Shown: positions 17,812 to 27,156, numbered from the stretch's first letter. The stretch is DNA of 64,000 nt from Marinicellulosiphila megalodicopiae (GCF_045862395.1 NZ_AP023087.1:1550001-1614000); one strand, 5' to 3'. The notes: generated by a model not told the origin, from the letters alone. Translations and numbers: made by a program.

Positions 17812-19413
17812 TTGTCCAGAATGTTTGTATTTAAAGAATCTAATCCAAAGGGATTATTTGCAAATTGGAAAGTAGGGCCATATCAATTTATATTGTTGGT
17901 GTCTTTTATTAATGTTTTAGTTTTCCACAAACCATTATTTGACTTCACCTCTACTAATCTAAATATTTGGTCATTTAATGGTTTGCAAACGTCAATAACG
18001 CTTATATTGGTCCCCTTTATTTTCTCAGCTGTTTTTTTATATTTTGCAATGATGATACACCGTCATGTAGCAAAAACATTGTTCATCCTTTTAATAATTA
18101 CCAATTCTGTCTTTTTATACTATATCGAAACTTATAACATTATCTTAGATAAATCTATGATGGGGAATATTTTTAATACTGATCGTGAAGAGGTTGCTAA
18201 TTTAATTACTTATAAAGTATTTGTTTACCTTTTCTGTTATGGCTGTATACCCAGTTTTCTGTTGTTTAATTTAAAATGCAAACCTGTAAAACGAATTAAG
18301 CTGACTATTCAAATCATAGGTACTTTCTTTGGTGTCCTATTGTGGATATTTTTAACTTATAAAACAACTTTGTGGATCGATAAAAATGGTAAGCGATTGG
18401 GGGGCTTGGTGCTTCCTTGGTCTTATGTAGTAAATGGTCTAACCGTCCAAATTCCAAAATATTTAACGCCTCCAGAATTAATTTTATTGCCCGAAGCTAC
18501 TATAAAAGCAACGGATAAGACTGTAGTTGTGCTTGTGTTTGGCGAAACCGCGCGCGCTAAGAATTTTGAATTTTATGGATATGAGCGTGACACTAATCCT
18601 AAATTAAAAGAAGTAGGAGCAATTGCGTTAAAAAATGCAAAGGCGTGTACAACTTACACCACTGGTTCATTAAAATGCATGATGAGCCATGTTAAACCCA
18701 GCTCTAAAAATTACGAACCACTACCGAATTATATGGTTAGAAATTCAGTAGAAGTATGGTGGCGTTCTAATAATTGGGGGGAAAAAAATATTGAAGTTAA
18801 TGATTATAAAAAAGCAAAAGAGCTTCGTGAAAACTGTAAAAGCGATGGTTGTTTTACTGATGAAGTGTTGATGCGTGGCGTAATTGAGGGGATTCAAAAT
18901 TCATCGAAAGATCAAATACTCGTCATTTTGCATCAATCTGGAAGTCACGGACCGACTTATTATAAAAAATATCCGAAGTTTTTTGAAAAATATACGCCAG
19001 TTTGCAAGTCTGTCGAACTTAATACTTGTAGCGAACAATCGTTGATAAATGCCTATGATAATACAATTTATTATACTGACTTTGTTTTGACATCCGTTAT
19101 TGAGCAATTAAAGCAACTGAATGATTATTCGACAGTTATGATTTATGCTTCGGATCATGGTGAGTCTCTAGGGGAGTCGGGGTTGTATTTGCATGGTACA
19201 CCAAAGCAGTTTGCTCCTGATGTACAAATTGATATCCCTTTTATTGTTTGGATGTCTGATACCTTTAAAGCGTCGCATCAAATTACTGAAGCTCAGTTGT
19301 TGGAAAAAGAATCTCACACTCATCAAAATATTTTCCATAGTGTAATGGGTGCATTTAAAATGCAAAGTGATATTTATCAACCTGAGTATGATATTTTCAA
19401 TCAAAAACAATAA
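17812..19413 (+). CDS. EptA-type phosphoethanolamine transferase
   Basis: The 533-aa protein has five N-terminal transmembrane helices (to about residue 180) and a periplasmic sulfatase-fold domain. The nucleophilic Thr is in VFGETARAKNFEFYGYERD (Thr246), and the metal-binding YASDHGESLGE and GTPKQFAPDVQ blocks are present, so transfer of phosphoethanolamine from phosphatidylethanolamine to lipid A is expected, lowering negative surface charge and raising resistance to cationic peptides. EptB/CptA-like substrates cannot be excluded. The TTG at 17812 has AGGA seven bases upstream, overlapping the end of the PAP2 gene; an ATG three codons later is the alternative. No terminator separates its stop from the convergent methyltransferase gene, which ends at the next base. 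Confidence 0.9.
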   Translation: MSRMFVFKESNPKGLFANWKVGPYQFILLVSFINVLVFHKPLFDFTSTNLNIWSFNGLQTSITLILVPFIFSAVFLYFAMMIHRHVAKTLFILLIITNSVFLYYIETYNIILDKSMMGNIFNTDREEVANLITYKVFVYLFCYGCIPSFLLFNLKCKPVKRIKLTIQIIGTFFGVLLWIFLTYKTTLWIDKNGKRLGGLVLPWSYVVNGLTVQIPKYLTPPELILLPEATIKATDKTVVVLVFGETARAKNFEFYGYERDTNPKLKEVGAIALKNAKACTTYTTGSLKCMMSHVKPSSKNYEPLPNYMVRNSVEVWWRSNNWGEKNIEVNDYKKAKELRENCKSDGCFTDEVLMRGVIEGIQNSSKDQILVILHQSGSHGPTYYKKYPKFFEKYTPVCKSVELNTCSEQSLINAYDNTIYYTDFVLTSVIEQLKQLNDYSTVMIYASDHGESLGESGLYLHGTPKQFAPDVQIDIPFIVWMSDTFKASHQITEAQLLEKESHTHQNIFHSVMGAFKMQSDIYQPEYDIFNQKQ

Positions 19414-19923
19414 TTATTTATCAATCTTTAAATGGTTATTTACATCACGACTTTTCTTAATTAATGCATCGTGATCGATTGGTTTTTTTTGTTTAGCCAT
19501 TCGGTCATAAAGCACAACATTGGTTGTTGCTGCTAAATTCATGCAACCAATGGTTGGAATATATACAACATGGTCTGCTGATTTTACAATTGACAGATCA
19601 ATGGATCCATCTTCTGGACCAAATACATAAATAGCCTGTTCGGGGTGTTTAAAGTCTGGTAAAGCAATTGCTCCTTCAACTAATTCAATACAAACGATTT
19701 TTGATTTACTTGTTTTTAATGTTTGAATGTTTTCGATTTTATTTAAGGGGATTGTTTGGCTGTGATTTTTGGTGTCTTGTTGGTATTTTTGTGCGCGTTC
19801 AAACCGATCACCTGTGTAATAAATTGCTTCAGATGCATAGCAGCCTGCCGCCCGCATAACTGCACCCACATTTGATGGGCTTTTCGGGTTGCATAATACT
19901 ATGGTGCTTTTGGGTCTATTCAT
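19414..19923 (-). CDS. SpoU/TrmH-family RNA 2'-O-methyltransferase
   Basis: A 169-aa SPOUT-fold enzyme that should transfer methyl from S-adenosylmethionine to a ribose 2'-OH of tRNA or rRNA. The family motifs are visible: motif 1 NPKSPSNVGAVMRAAG (about 13-28), motif 2 VFGPEDGSI, and motif 3 IPTIGCMNLAATTNVVLYDR, which forms the trefoil knot. There is no RNA-binding extension as in RlmB or TrmH, so it is close to the short TrmL/YibK class, but the motif 3 wording is not typical enough to name the target nucleotide. Confidence 0.88.
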   Translation of the reverse strand: MNRPKSTIVLCNPKSPSNVGAVMRAAGCYASEAIYYTGDRFERAQKYQQDTKNHSQTIPLNKIENIQTLKTSKSKIVCIELVEGAIALPDFKHPEQAIYVFGPEDGSIDLSIVKSADHVVYIPTIGCMNLAATTNVVLYDRMAKQKKPIDHDALIKKSRDVNNHLKIDK

Positions 19924-20008
19924 ATCAATACTAATTTTGAAAGTGTTTAAAAATTATAAAGTAATTAATTTTTTGTATGGGGATAAGTTTAACATTTCTA
20001 CACGATGA

Positions 20009-20926
20009 TTAATAAATACTAATTAACGTCTCTAATTTGATTTGGTCATTGATGAATCCTTCAATACCCTGGGCGAGTTTTTCTTTGGCCATTGTGTTTT
20101 GTTCCATGGCCGCTATAAAAGACTGTTTGTCGAGTGCTTTGTTTCTAACTGATGATGTTTGTGCTTTAAGTTGGCGTGTTAGTGGTTGTTCTATCTGTTT
20201 TAATTCATCAAGAAGTACTGGGCTGATGGTTAATTTATCACAACCTGCTAATTGAATAATTTGCCCAGTATTTCGAAAGCTCGCTCCCATAATAATGGTT
20301 TGAATGCCTTGTGATTTAAATTGTTCGTAAATACTTTTAACCGATTTTACGCCTGGATCATTTACGCCGTTTTCAATTTTCTGTCCCTGTGCTTGATACC
20401 AGTCTGTAATTCGCCCAACAAATGGAGATATAAGTGTTGCATTAACATCTGCCGCAGCAAAAGCTTGGGTGTCACAAAAAATGAGTGTGACATTACAATG
20501 AATACCCTGTGATTCTAAAATATTAACCGCTTGTATTCCTTCCCATGTTGCTGCAATTTTAATTAATATTCTTGATGTGTCCACGCCTTCTAATTTGTAA
20601 AGTTCAATTATTTCTTTAGCTTGAATAATTGTTTTTTCAATATCAAATGAATATCTGGCATCCACTTCTGTAGAGACTAAGCCTGAAATACTATTAAAAA
20701 TATTGGTTCCAATTTTAACGATTAAACGATTGGTAATATCGCTTATTTGAGAGAATTCTTTGCGTAATTGTACGATGTATTCATCATATAGACCCGATTG
20801 AATCGCTTTTAATACTAATGATGGGTTAGTGGTGGCATCTTGAGGGGTAAGTCTTTGAATGTCATCAATGTCACCAGTATCGGCAACTATCTCTGTCATG
20901 GTTTTTAATTGAGTTAAAATGTTCAC
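20009..20926 (-). CDS. tal: Transaldolase
   Basis: Transaldolase moves a dihydroxyacetone unit from sedoheptulose 7-phosphate to glyceraldehyde 3-phosphate in the non-oxidative pentose phosphate pathway. At 305 aa it matches the TalB class. Readable landmarks are DATTNPSL near the N-terminus, STEVDAR, the Schiff-base lysine in ILIKIAATWEGI, and ISPFVGRITDWY, MGASFRN, AGCDKLTISP. The start is GTG: it gives MNILTQLKTMTEIVADTGD, which aligns with known N-termini, whereas the first ATG would remove nine residues. Many transaldolases are a little longer (about 317 aa); the difference is in loops near residues 185 and 265. Confidence 0.95.
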   Translation of the reverse strand: MNILTQLKTMTEIVADTGDIDDIQRLTPQDATTNPSLVLKAIQSGLYDEYIVQLRKEFSQISDITNRLIVKIGTNIFNSISGLVSTEVDARYSFDIEKTIIQAKEIIELYKLEGVDTSRILIKIAATWEGIQAVNILESQGIHCNVTLIFCDTQAFAAADVNATLISPFVGRITDWYQAQGQKIENGVNDPGVKSVKSIYEQFKSQGIQTIIMGASFRNTGQIIQLAGCDKLTISPVLLDELKQIEQPLTRQLKAQTSSVRNKALDKQSFIAAMEQNTMAKEKLAQGIEGFINDQIKLETLISIY

Positions 20927-20996
20927 GGAAATTACCAGAAAATTATGAATAAGTTATCCCAATACTTACTTGAATGACAAAGGTTGTAAAGGAGTT

Positions 20997-21695
20997 TTAA
21001 GCTCGCATGAGCACTTCTGCATTTTTCTTGAGCCATTGTTCAGCGTATTGAGTGTGCTCACATAAAGAGTGAGTTAATCGCCAAAATTTTTTGGAGTGGT
21101 TTTTTTCAATTAAGTGTGCGATTTCATGACAAATTAAATATTCCAGTATCATCGGCGGAGCCATCAAAATGATCCAATTAAATTGCAATCGTTGATCACT
21201 GGTACAGTGCCCCCATTTTGATTGAGTACGCTTGCATGTAATGGATTTTACTTTCGGATGTTTGTTGTCGTTAAGTCGAGTAAGACAGTGAGTCACTAAA
21301 TCAGGCATCATACGATTTGCTTGATGGTGTAACCACTTTAAGTATTGTTGTTGAATTTGGGTTGCATCATTAGGGTTTGCTTTGAGTGTGATTTCATTAT
21401 TTAGCAGTAGTCCAATGTTTTTTTGCTTGGTATTGCATAAGATTTTATATTGTTTTCCCATATACCAAACCAAACCATTTAATTGGTATTGATTGAAGTC
21501 AATATCTGGTTTAACTCCAATCATTTTTCGTTTTATCCATTCTTGTTTACTGAGTACAAAGTTATGAATGTAATTTTGATCAGCATCGGTTGGTGCTTTG
21601 ACAATTACATCTTGGAAATGAATTTGAATAGAAATGGATTTTCGTTTAGCAGAAAGTTGGAGTTGGTACTGGATGCCGTTAGGTAGGGTAAACAT
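20997..21695 (-). CDS. YgjP-like metal-dependent hydrolase (M48/DUF45 family)
   Basis: A 232-aa protein of the DUF45/YgjP family. The zinc-site motif CHEIAHLIEKNHSKKFW near residue 175 contains HExxH followed by a second histidine in NHSKKFW, and the typical SKWGHCTSDQRLQFNW block precedes it. No signal peptide or membrane segment is visible. The fold suggests a cytoplasmic zinc metallopeptidase, but substrates of this family are poorly known. It is the second small gene after the rne terminator and runs in the same direction as DUF3820 (20 nt upstream) and tal (downstream). Confidence 0.88.
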   Translation of the reverse strand: MFTLPNGIQYQLQLSAKRKSISIQIHFQDVIVKAPTDADQNYIHNFVLSKQEWIKRKMIGVKPDIDFNQYQLNGLVWYMGKQYKILCNTKQKNIGLLLNNEITLKANPNDATQIQQQYLKWLHHQANRMMPDLVTHCLTRLNDNKHPKVKSITCKRTQSKWGHCTSDQRLQFNWIILMAPPMILEYLICHEIAHLIEKNHSKKFWRLTHSLCEHTQYAEQWLKKNAEVLMRA

Positions 21696-21715
21696 AGAAG
21701 TTTTTTAATGAGATT

Positions 21716-21928
21716 TTATTTATTTTTTAATGGTTCAAGTAAGTGTTCTAATCCATTAATGCGAATTTCGATCATTAATTGCATTAATGCACCCAATTTA
21801 CCAGCTGGAAAGCCTTTTTTTGAAAACCAAATTAAATAATGCTCAGGAATATCACAGATAAGCTTGCCTTTATATTTACCAAAGGGCATCGTTGTTTTTG
21901 TGGTTTCTAATAATAGTTCAGGTGTCAT
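21716..21928 (-). CDS. DUF3820 family small protein
   Basis: A 70-aa protein with the DUF3820 signature MPFGKYKGKLICDIPEHYLIWF and FPAGKLGALMQLMIEI. This fold resembles the basic GKYKG element found in some exonuclease-associated domains, and the family has been labelled a putative quorum-sensing-regulated factor in Pseudomonas; its function is not established. The frame extends four codons upstream to a TTG inside the rne terminator, so the ATG at 21928 is chosen. Confidence 0.8.
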   Translation of the reverse strand: MTPELLLETTKTTMPFGKYKGKLICDIPEHYLIWFSKKGFPAGKLGALMQLMIEIRINGLEHLLEPLKNK

Positions 21929-21935
21929 AGGCAAA

Positions 21936-21970
21936 TACAAAAAAGCAGCACTTTTCAGTGCTGCTTTTTA
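21936..21970 (-). terminator. Intrinsic terminator after rne
   Basis: A perfect 13-bp stem (21940-21952 with 21957-21969) closed by a four-base loop follows the rne stop codon within a few bases, and on the reverse strand ends in a T run. DUF3820 begins directly after it, so this small gene needs readthrough or its own promoter. Confidence 0.9.
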
Positions 21971-21973
21971 TAA

Positions 21974-24574
21974 TCAGTTAGCTGATTTATCTTTTTCAGA
22001 TTGGTTATCAAATAATTCTGGTTGAGAATTATTCTTTGCTGCTGCTTCTAATTCACGACGCTTAACTTCGCGTGGGTCGTTATAGGCGCGAGCGCGTTTG
22101 CGTGGTTTAGGTGCATCTGCTTTCGCTTCTTTTACTGCTGGTTTGTTATCTGCAACAGGTTCTGCTTTAGCAACGGGGGCTTTTTCAGGCTCGGCACTTG
22201 GTTTGATTTTAGGAGTCGTAGCCACTTTTGGTGCTTGTTCTGCTTTTACTTCTTTTTTCTCAGCTACTTTTTCAGCCGTCTTTTCAGACTTAGACACTTT
22301 TTCAGGCTTAGGTGCTTTTTCTGTTTTAAGGGCTCCATCTTTAACTGCTGTTTTTTTAGCTTCAACCGGTTTAGTTGATTCTGTTGACTGAACTTCAACA
22401 GCAGCAACGTTTGCAGTATTTTCTTCTAAAAATGAACCCGCATTAGCTTCTGTAACTTTTGGTTTTGACTCAGGGCGTTTGCGACGATTTGGAGAGCGTT
22501 GCTTACGATTCGCACCTACATCTTTGTTATCAATGCGACCTTGTTCGTCACGTTCTGGACGGCGATTTTTTGAAGGGACGGTTTTTTCAGTACCTTCAGG
22601 TTGGTTCGTACGGTTGTTGCGACGATTGCGTGTGTCTTTTTTAGGTCTTGCGTTTTTTGACTCTTGAACAGTTGATTTTTCATTTGCTTGAGTCGGTTTT
22701 TCAGCTGCAATATTTGGTTTTACATCGTTCTTATTGTCGTAACGTTCGTTGCGATTGTTGCGGCTATTGCGATTGTTGCGGCTATTGCGGTTGTTTGGCT
22801 TTTTGTTTGAATTACGACGATTCTGGTAGTCTTCTTTTTTCGTTGATGTGGTCTTTTTTGTGTCGCTTGTTTCATCTGAGCTGAAGATTGATTTTATTTT
22901 CGACCAAAAGCCTCCTGTTTTTTTACTTTCTGCTACCGCAGGTACTGCAGTTGTGGCTTGTACAGGTGTAGGAGCATTTGCAATCGTCGAGCTAATAGCC
23001 GCTTCTTGATGATGTGTTTTATGCTGTAGTACTTCTTCTTGTTCTGCGTTAGTGTTGTCTTCAAGTTTAATTGCGAAGCTATCCTCAGGATGAGAAACCG
23101 TTTCATCGTCATCACGTAGGCGAATTACTTCATAATGCGGAGTTTCCATGTGTGGATTTGGCACAATTAATACATGAACTTTATTGCGTTTTTCAATTTC
23201 AAAAATTTCCGCACGTTTTTCATTAGACAAGTAAGTGGCTACTTGTAATGGCACGATAGTACGAATTTGAGCGGTGCGTTCTTTTGCGGACTCTTCTTCG
23301 ATTAAGCGTAAGATCGCTAAAGATAATGACTTAACATCACGGATTGAACCTTGACCTGAACAACGCGGGCAGGTAATGCCGTTTGATTCACTCAAAGATG
23401 GGCGCAAACGTTGGCGTGACATTTCTAATAGGCCAAAACGAGAGATACGACCAATTTGGATGCGTGCGCGATCCGCTTCAGCGACTTCTTTGATTTTGTT
23501 TTCAACTTCACGTTGATGACGAGACTGTGCCATATCGATGAAATCAATCACAATCAGTCCGCCCATATCACGTAAACGCAATTGACGAGCAATTTCTTCG
23601 GCCGCTTCAATGTTTGTATTAAAAGCGGTTTCTTCGATATCGGTGCCTTTTGTAGCACGAGCCGAGTTAATATCGATTGAAACTAATGCTTCTGTCGGAT
23701 CAATAACGATTGAGCCGCCAGAGGGTAATTTAACTTCACGCTGGAAAGCAGTCTCAATTTGAGATTCAACTTGGTAACGGTTAAACAATGGCACATCATC
23801 TTCGTATAATTTAACGCGAGCTTCGTAATGAGGCATCACTTTACGTAAAAATGCGATGGCATAATCGTAAGTTTCTTTGTTATCAATTAATACTTCAGAG
23901 ATGTCTTTGCGTAAGTGATCACGGATCGAACGCATGATGATGTTGCTTTCTGCAAGGATCAAAAATGGCGCTGGTTTTTTAGCGTTCTCTTCTTTGATTG
24001 AATCCCAAATGGATAACAAAAAGTTTAAATCGTTTTGTAAATCTTCGCTGCTTTTACCAATTCCTGCAGTACGAACAATGATGCCCATACCTTTTGGGAT
24101 GCTTACGCCATTTAATGCTTCGCGTAACTGTTGGCGCTCTTCGCCTTCAATGCGACGTGAAATACCGCCAGCTCTTGAGTTGTTAGGCATTAATACTAAA
24201 TAACGACCAGCTAGACTGATCATAGTTGTTAAAGCTGCGCCTTTGTTGCCACGCTCTTCTTTATCAACTTGAACAATTACTTCCGTGCCTTCAGCAAGGG
24301 CATCTTTAATTGAGATACGACCCGATGGTGCGCCGTCTTTGTAGTATTCGCGAGAGATTTCTTTAAGTGGAAGAAATCCATGACGTTCTGCCCCGAAGTC
24401 AACGAATGCGGCTTCTAAGCTGGGTTCAATACGGGTGATTCTGCCTTTATATATATTGGCTTTTTTTTGCTCACGAAAACCTGATTCGATATCTAGGTCG
24501 TACATTCTTTGCCCATCAACAAGGGCAACACGCAACTCTTCAGATTGAGTTGCATTAATTAGCATTCTTTTCAT
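21974..24574 (-). CDS. rne: Ribonuclease E
   Basis: RNase E is the essential endonuclease of mRNA decay and of rRNA and tRNA processing and the scaffold of the degradosome. The catalytic half is highly conserved: MKRMLINATQSEELRVALVDG start, S1 domain (about 38-120), 5' sensor, DNase I-like site with the metal-binding Asp residues in VSIDINSARAT and GLIVIDFIDM, and the Zn-link CPRCSGQG near residue 405. After about residue 520 comes a low-complexity Arg/Asn-rich segment (about 560-670) and a Lys/Ala/Pro/Glu-rich tail, expected to be disordered and to bind RNA and partners. At 866 aa it is shorter than the 1061 aa of E. coli. No clear ribosome-binding site precedes the ATG, and the gene has a long upstream region with stem-loops. 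Confidence 0.96.
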   Translation of the reverse strand: MKRMLINATQSEELRVALVDGQRMYDLDIESGFREQKKANIYKGRITRIEPSLEAAFVDFGAERHGFLPLKEISREYYKDGAPSGRISIKDALAEGTEVIVQVDKEERGNKGAALTTMISLAGRYLVLMPNNSRAGGISRRIEGEERQQLREALNGVSIPKGMGIIVRTAGIGKSSEDLQNDLNFLLSIWDSIKEENAKKPAPFLILAESNIIMRSIRDHLRKDISEVLIDNKETYDYAIAFLRKVMPHYEARVKLYEDDVPLFNRYQVESQIETAFQREVKLPSGGSIVIDPTEALVSIDINSARATKGTDIEETAFNTNIEAAEEIARQLRLRDMGGLIVIDFIDMAQSRHQREVENKIKEVAEADRARIQIGRISRFGLLEMSRQRLRPSLSESNGITCPRCSGQGSIRDVKSLSLAILRLIEEESAKERTAQIRTIVPLQVATYLSNEKRAEIFEIEKRNKVHVLIVPNPHMETPHYEVIRLRDDDETVSHPEDSFAIKLEDNTNAEQEEVLQHKTHHQEAAISSTIANAPTPVQATTAVPAVAESKKTGGFWSKIKSIFSSDETSDTKKTTSTKKEDYQNRRNSNKKPNNRNSRNNRNSRNNRNERYDNKNDVKPNIAAEKPTQANEKSTVQESKNARPKKDTRNRRNNRTNQPEGTEKTVPSKNRRPERDEQGRIDNKDVGANRKQRSPNRRKRPESKPKVTEANAGSFLEENTANVAAVEVQSTESTKPVEAKKTAVKDGALKTEKAPKPEKVSKSEKTAEKVAEKKEVKAEQAPKVATTPKIKPSAEPEKAPVAKAEPVADNKPAVKEAKADAPKPRKRARAYNDPREVKRRELEAAAKNNSQPELFDNQSEKDKSAN

Positions 24575-25117
24575 GCGATTTTACTCGATTAAACAAGTTA
24601 TCGCTTGCCGGATTTGTGCTTGGCAATTAAATTACCTGCGCTCACGCGCAACCCCAGATTTAGTACCTCTGGCGGTTAAATGTACAATGTATCTATGTTG
24701 TAGTTACAAAGTGATTGACAGTTTGTGTCATGTAATAAAATTGGCCTGATGTTCTTTGTCATGCGGATAGAGTCTGATGTTAGGAATTAATGTCACTGAA
24801 ATCTTTATTAATTCAGGCTTCCTGTAGTTGCTCTTTTTATTTATGGCTTAATCTCGGTGCAAAAAAGCGACCTCTGCATCCATAATTGTCCGCTGCTTTC
24901 ATCAGCACAAACCATAAGCAAGCAATATCTTGGTATGGTTTGTAAAGGAACTACATAAGTGTAGAGTTCCATATAATTTTTGGCTTGTTGCCTAGCTTGG
25001 TGCTCGATAAATTAAAGTGCGAAGATCAAAATTTTTATGTACAACTGATCTTTTTCCAAGGTGAATGGAATATAGCAGTAAAAACCTTATGCTTCAAACA
25101 TCTATATGCATTAAACT
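24575..25117. promoter_or_regulatory. Divergent rne/rluC control region, probable long rne 5' leader
   Basis: 543 bases without a gene. In E. coli the divergent rne-rluC pair has a 361-nt rne leader whose stem-loops let RNase E control its own mRNA; the gene arrangement here is the same. Visible inverted repeats are CCAGA/TCTGG (about 24650-24672), GAATTAAT/ATTAATTC (24784-24814), and the two strong stems at 24907-24970. The transcription start cannot be placed from sequence, and the detailed match to the E. coli hairpins was not tested. Confidence 0.5.
24907..24970. other. Two tandem stem-loops in the rne/rluC intergenic region
   Basis: First stem: ACAAACCATA (24907-24916) pairs perfectly with TATGGTTTGT (24934-24943), with an inner CAAG/CTTG pair. 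Second stem: GGAACT and ACA (24947-24955) pair with TGT and AGTTCC (24960-24970), with a two-base bulge. Neither has a T run, so they look like RNA structure and not terminators. Confidence 0.75.
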
Positions 25118-26107
25118 ATGCAGATGAGTAAATTAGACCCCAAATTTAGTGTTGTCCAATATTTGGACATTGATGAAAATCATCATAATCAACGCGTCGA
25201 TAATTATTTATTAACATTATTGAAACGCGTTCCCAAAAGCCACGTTTATAAACTTTGCCGTAAAGGTGAAGTAAGAGTGAACAAAAAACGTGTTAAACCC
25301 GATTACCGTCTGCAAGAAGGTGACATCATTCGACTTGCTCCTGTTAAAATGGATGAGAAAACCGTGAAGCCAATCGCAACGGCAGGTTTGTTCATGAAAG
25401 ATCAAATTTTAGATAGTATCTTATATCAAGATGATTTTATTTTAGTGATTAACAAACCTTCTGGACTTGCAGTGCATGGTGGATCTGGCATTAGCTTAGG
25501 ATTGATTGAGTCCTTAAGACAAATTTTTCCAGAGCAACGTTACCTAGAATTAGTGCATCGGTTGGATCGAGATACTTCAGGTGTTGTCCTACTAGCTAAA
25601 AAGCGCTCCGCATTAACTTATTTGCATGAATGTTTTAGAGCCAAAAAAGTCAATAAACAATATTGGTGCTTTGTAAAAGGTACTTGGCCCAATCGCGTGA
25701 CTTTAGTCGATGCCCCTCTTAAAAAGAATGATTTACAAGGTGGTGAGCGAATTGTTGTTGTGGATGAAGAAGGTAAATCCTCACAAACTCGCTTTAGAAT
25801 TCTTAAGAGATACGAGCGATACACGTGGGTTGAGGCTTCGCCGATTACAGGTCGAACCCATCAGATACGTGTACATTGCGCCTCTCAAGGACACCCTATT
25901 ATTGGTGATGTAAAATATTGTGATGAACCAACAAATAAAATTGCAAAATCAGTAGGGGTCAAACGATTGTTTTTACATGCCGCTTCATTGCGATTCCCTC
26001 ATCCGGATACAAGAGAGTCAATGGAAATTAAAGCGCCCCTTGATAATAAATTACTGCAAGTGTTAAATAACTTACCCGAAAAAACAGCACAAAATAGGAA
26101 ACCATAA
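25118..26107 (+). CDS. rluC: 23S rRNA pseudouridine synthase RluC
   Basis: RluC isomerises uridines 955, 2504 and 2580 (E. coli numbering) of 23S rRNA. The 329-aa protein has an N-terminal S4 RNA-binding domain (about 20-80: RVDNYLLTLLKRVPKSHVYK, KGEVRVNKKRVKPDYRL) and an RluA-type catalytic domain with Asp150 in HRLDRDTSGVVLLAKK; AVHGGSG and GRTHQIRVH are also present. Divergence from rne supports RluC over RluD or RluA. Two ATGs lie two codons apart (25118 and 25124), and neither has a clear ribosome-binding site. Confidence 0.95.
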   Translation: MQMSKLDPKFSVVQYLDIDENHHNQRVDNYLLTLLKRVPKSHVYKLCRKGEVRVNKKRVKPDYRLQEGDIIRLAPVKMDEKTVKPIATAGLFMKDQILDSILYQDDFILVINKPSGLAVHGGSGISLGLIESLRQIFPEQRYLELVHRLDRDTSGVVLLAKKRSALTYLHECFRAKKVNKQYWCFVKGTWPNRVTLVDAPLKKNDLQGGERIVVVDEEGKSSQTRFRILKRYERYTWVEASPITGRTHQIRVHCASQGHPIIGDVKYCDEPTNKIAKSVGVKRLFLHAASLRFPHPDTRESMEIKAPLDNKLLQVLNNLPEKTAQNRKP

Positions 26108-27114
26108 TGTTGAATGATTCGAATTTAGAACAAAATGCACAACCTGATTCCAAAAATGACCAAATGGCAATTATGTCAAAACAAATTGATATGATGGGGT
26201 TGACCCTTAATCAAGTCATTAAAGAACAGCGTTCAAGTCGGCGGTGGAAAATTGCTTTGAGGGTTGTGAAATATATTTTGGTGATGTTTGTTGTGTTTGC
26301 TTTAATTGGATTAAGTGATCAAGGTGCAGATAAAACAACAATCAGTACTGGAGGGCATGTTGCCGTTGTCAGTATCAAAGGCACTATTGCTGATGGTGAG
26401 CAAGCCAATGCATCAGATATTAACAAAGGTTTACAAAAAGCGTTTAAACATAAAGATTCAAAAGTGATTGTGCTATTGATTAATTCTCCAGGTGGATCAC
26501 CGGTGCAATCTAATTATGTAAATAATGAAATATATCGATTAAAAGCACTTTATCCTTCAAAGAAAGTTTATGCGGTAATAAGTGATACCGGAGCAAGTGG
26601 TGCTTACTTTATTGCGGTAGCAGCAGATGAAATATATTCTGACCCGGCCAGTATTGTTGGTTCAATTGGTGTTACTGCTGCAGGTTTTGGCTTTGAAGGT
26701 CTGATTGAAAAGCTTGGTATTGAGCGTCGTAAATTTACTTCAGGTGAGCATAAAGGGTTTTTAGATCCATTTTCTCCCGTAGATGAGGCCGAGCGTGAAT
26801 TATTTGCTAAAACTTTACAAACCGTTCATGACCAATTTATTGCAAAAGTAAAAGAAGGTAGAGCAGATCGATTAGTTGAAAACAGTAAGATGTTCTCAGG
26901 ATTGTTTTGGAGTGGAGAGCAAGCTTTAGAATTAGGATTGATTGATGGTTTTAAAACATTAGGAGATATCACAAGAGAGGCCGGGGTATCACAAGTGATT
27001 GATTTTACTGTGCAGCAAGATCCATTTGAAAAGTTTTTTGGAAGTGTAGGTGCCAGTATCTCTTTAAAAGTGATCAATGAGCTGTCTGAGCAAAAAAGCA
27101 CCATTCAATATTAA
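26107..27114 (+). CDS. sppA: S49-family signal peptide peptidase (SppA-type)
   Basis: A 335-aa membrane-anchored serine protease that degrades signal peptides left after export. One transmembrane helix at about 50-70 is followed by the periplasmic ClpP-like domain: LLINSPGGSPVQS, the nucleophile Ser164 in DTGASGAYFIA, DPASIVGSIGV, and a Lys-containing segment TSGEHKGFLDPF that supplies the general base. It is the short single-domain form (E. coli SppA is 618 aa). Its ATG shares one base with the rluC stop (TAATG), so the two are translationally coupled. Confidence 0.92.
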   Translation: MLNDSNLEQNAQPDSKNDQMAIMSKQIDMMGLTLNQVIKEQRSSRRWKIALRVVKYILVMFVVFALIGLSDQGADKTTISTGGHVAVVSIKGTIADGEQANASDINKGLQKAFKHKDSKVIVLLINSPGGSPVQSNYVNNEIYRLKALYPSKKVYAVISDTGASGAYFIAVAADEIYSDPASIVGSIGVTAAGFGFEGLIEKLGIERRKFTSGEHKGFLDPFSPVDEAERELFAKTLQTVHDQFIAKVKEGRADRLVENSKMFSGLFWSGEQALELGLIDGFKTLGDITREAGVSQVIDFTVQQDPFEKFFGSVGASISLKVINELSEQKSTIQY

Positions 27115-27120
27115 TTATTT

Positions 27121-27150
27121 ATAAAGAGTCTAATAAGTTTGACTCTTTAA
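27121..27150 (+). terminator. Probable terminator between sppA and the convergent membrane-protein gene
   Basis: AAAGAGTC (27123-27130) pairs with GACTCTTT (27141-27148). The stem is eight pairs but GC-poor and the T run is short, so efficiency is uncertain. Confidence 0.5.
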
Positions 27151-27156
27151 TATTCC

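Noticed and set aside
22098..22391. Forward-strand 97-codon frame opposite rne, and similar frames at 22479-22884
   Set aside because: They mirror the Lys/Ala/Arg-rich low-complexity tail of RNase E on the other strand, have no ribosome-binding site and match nothing known.
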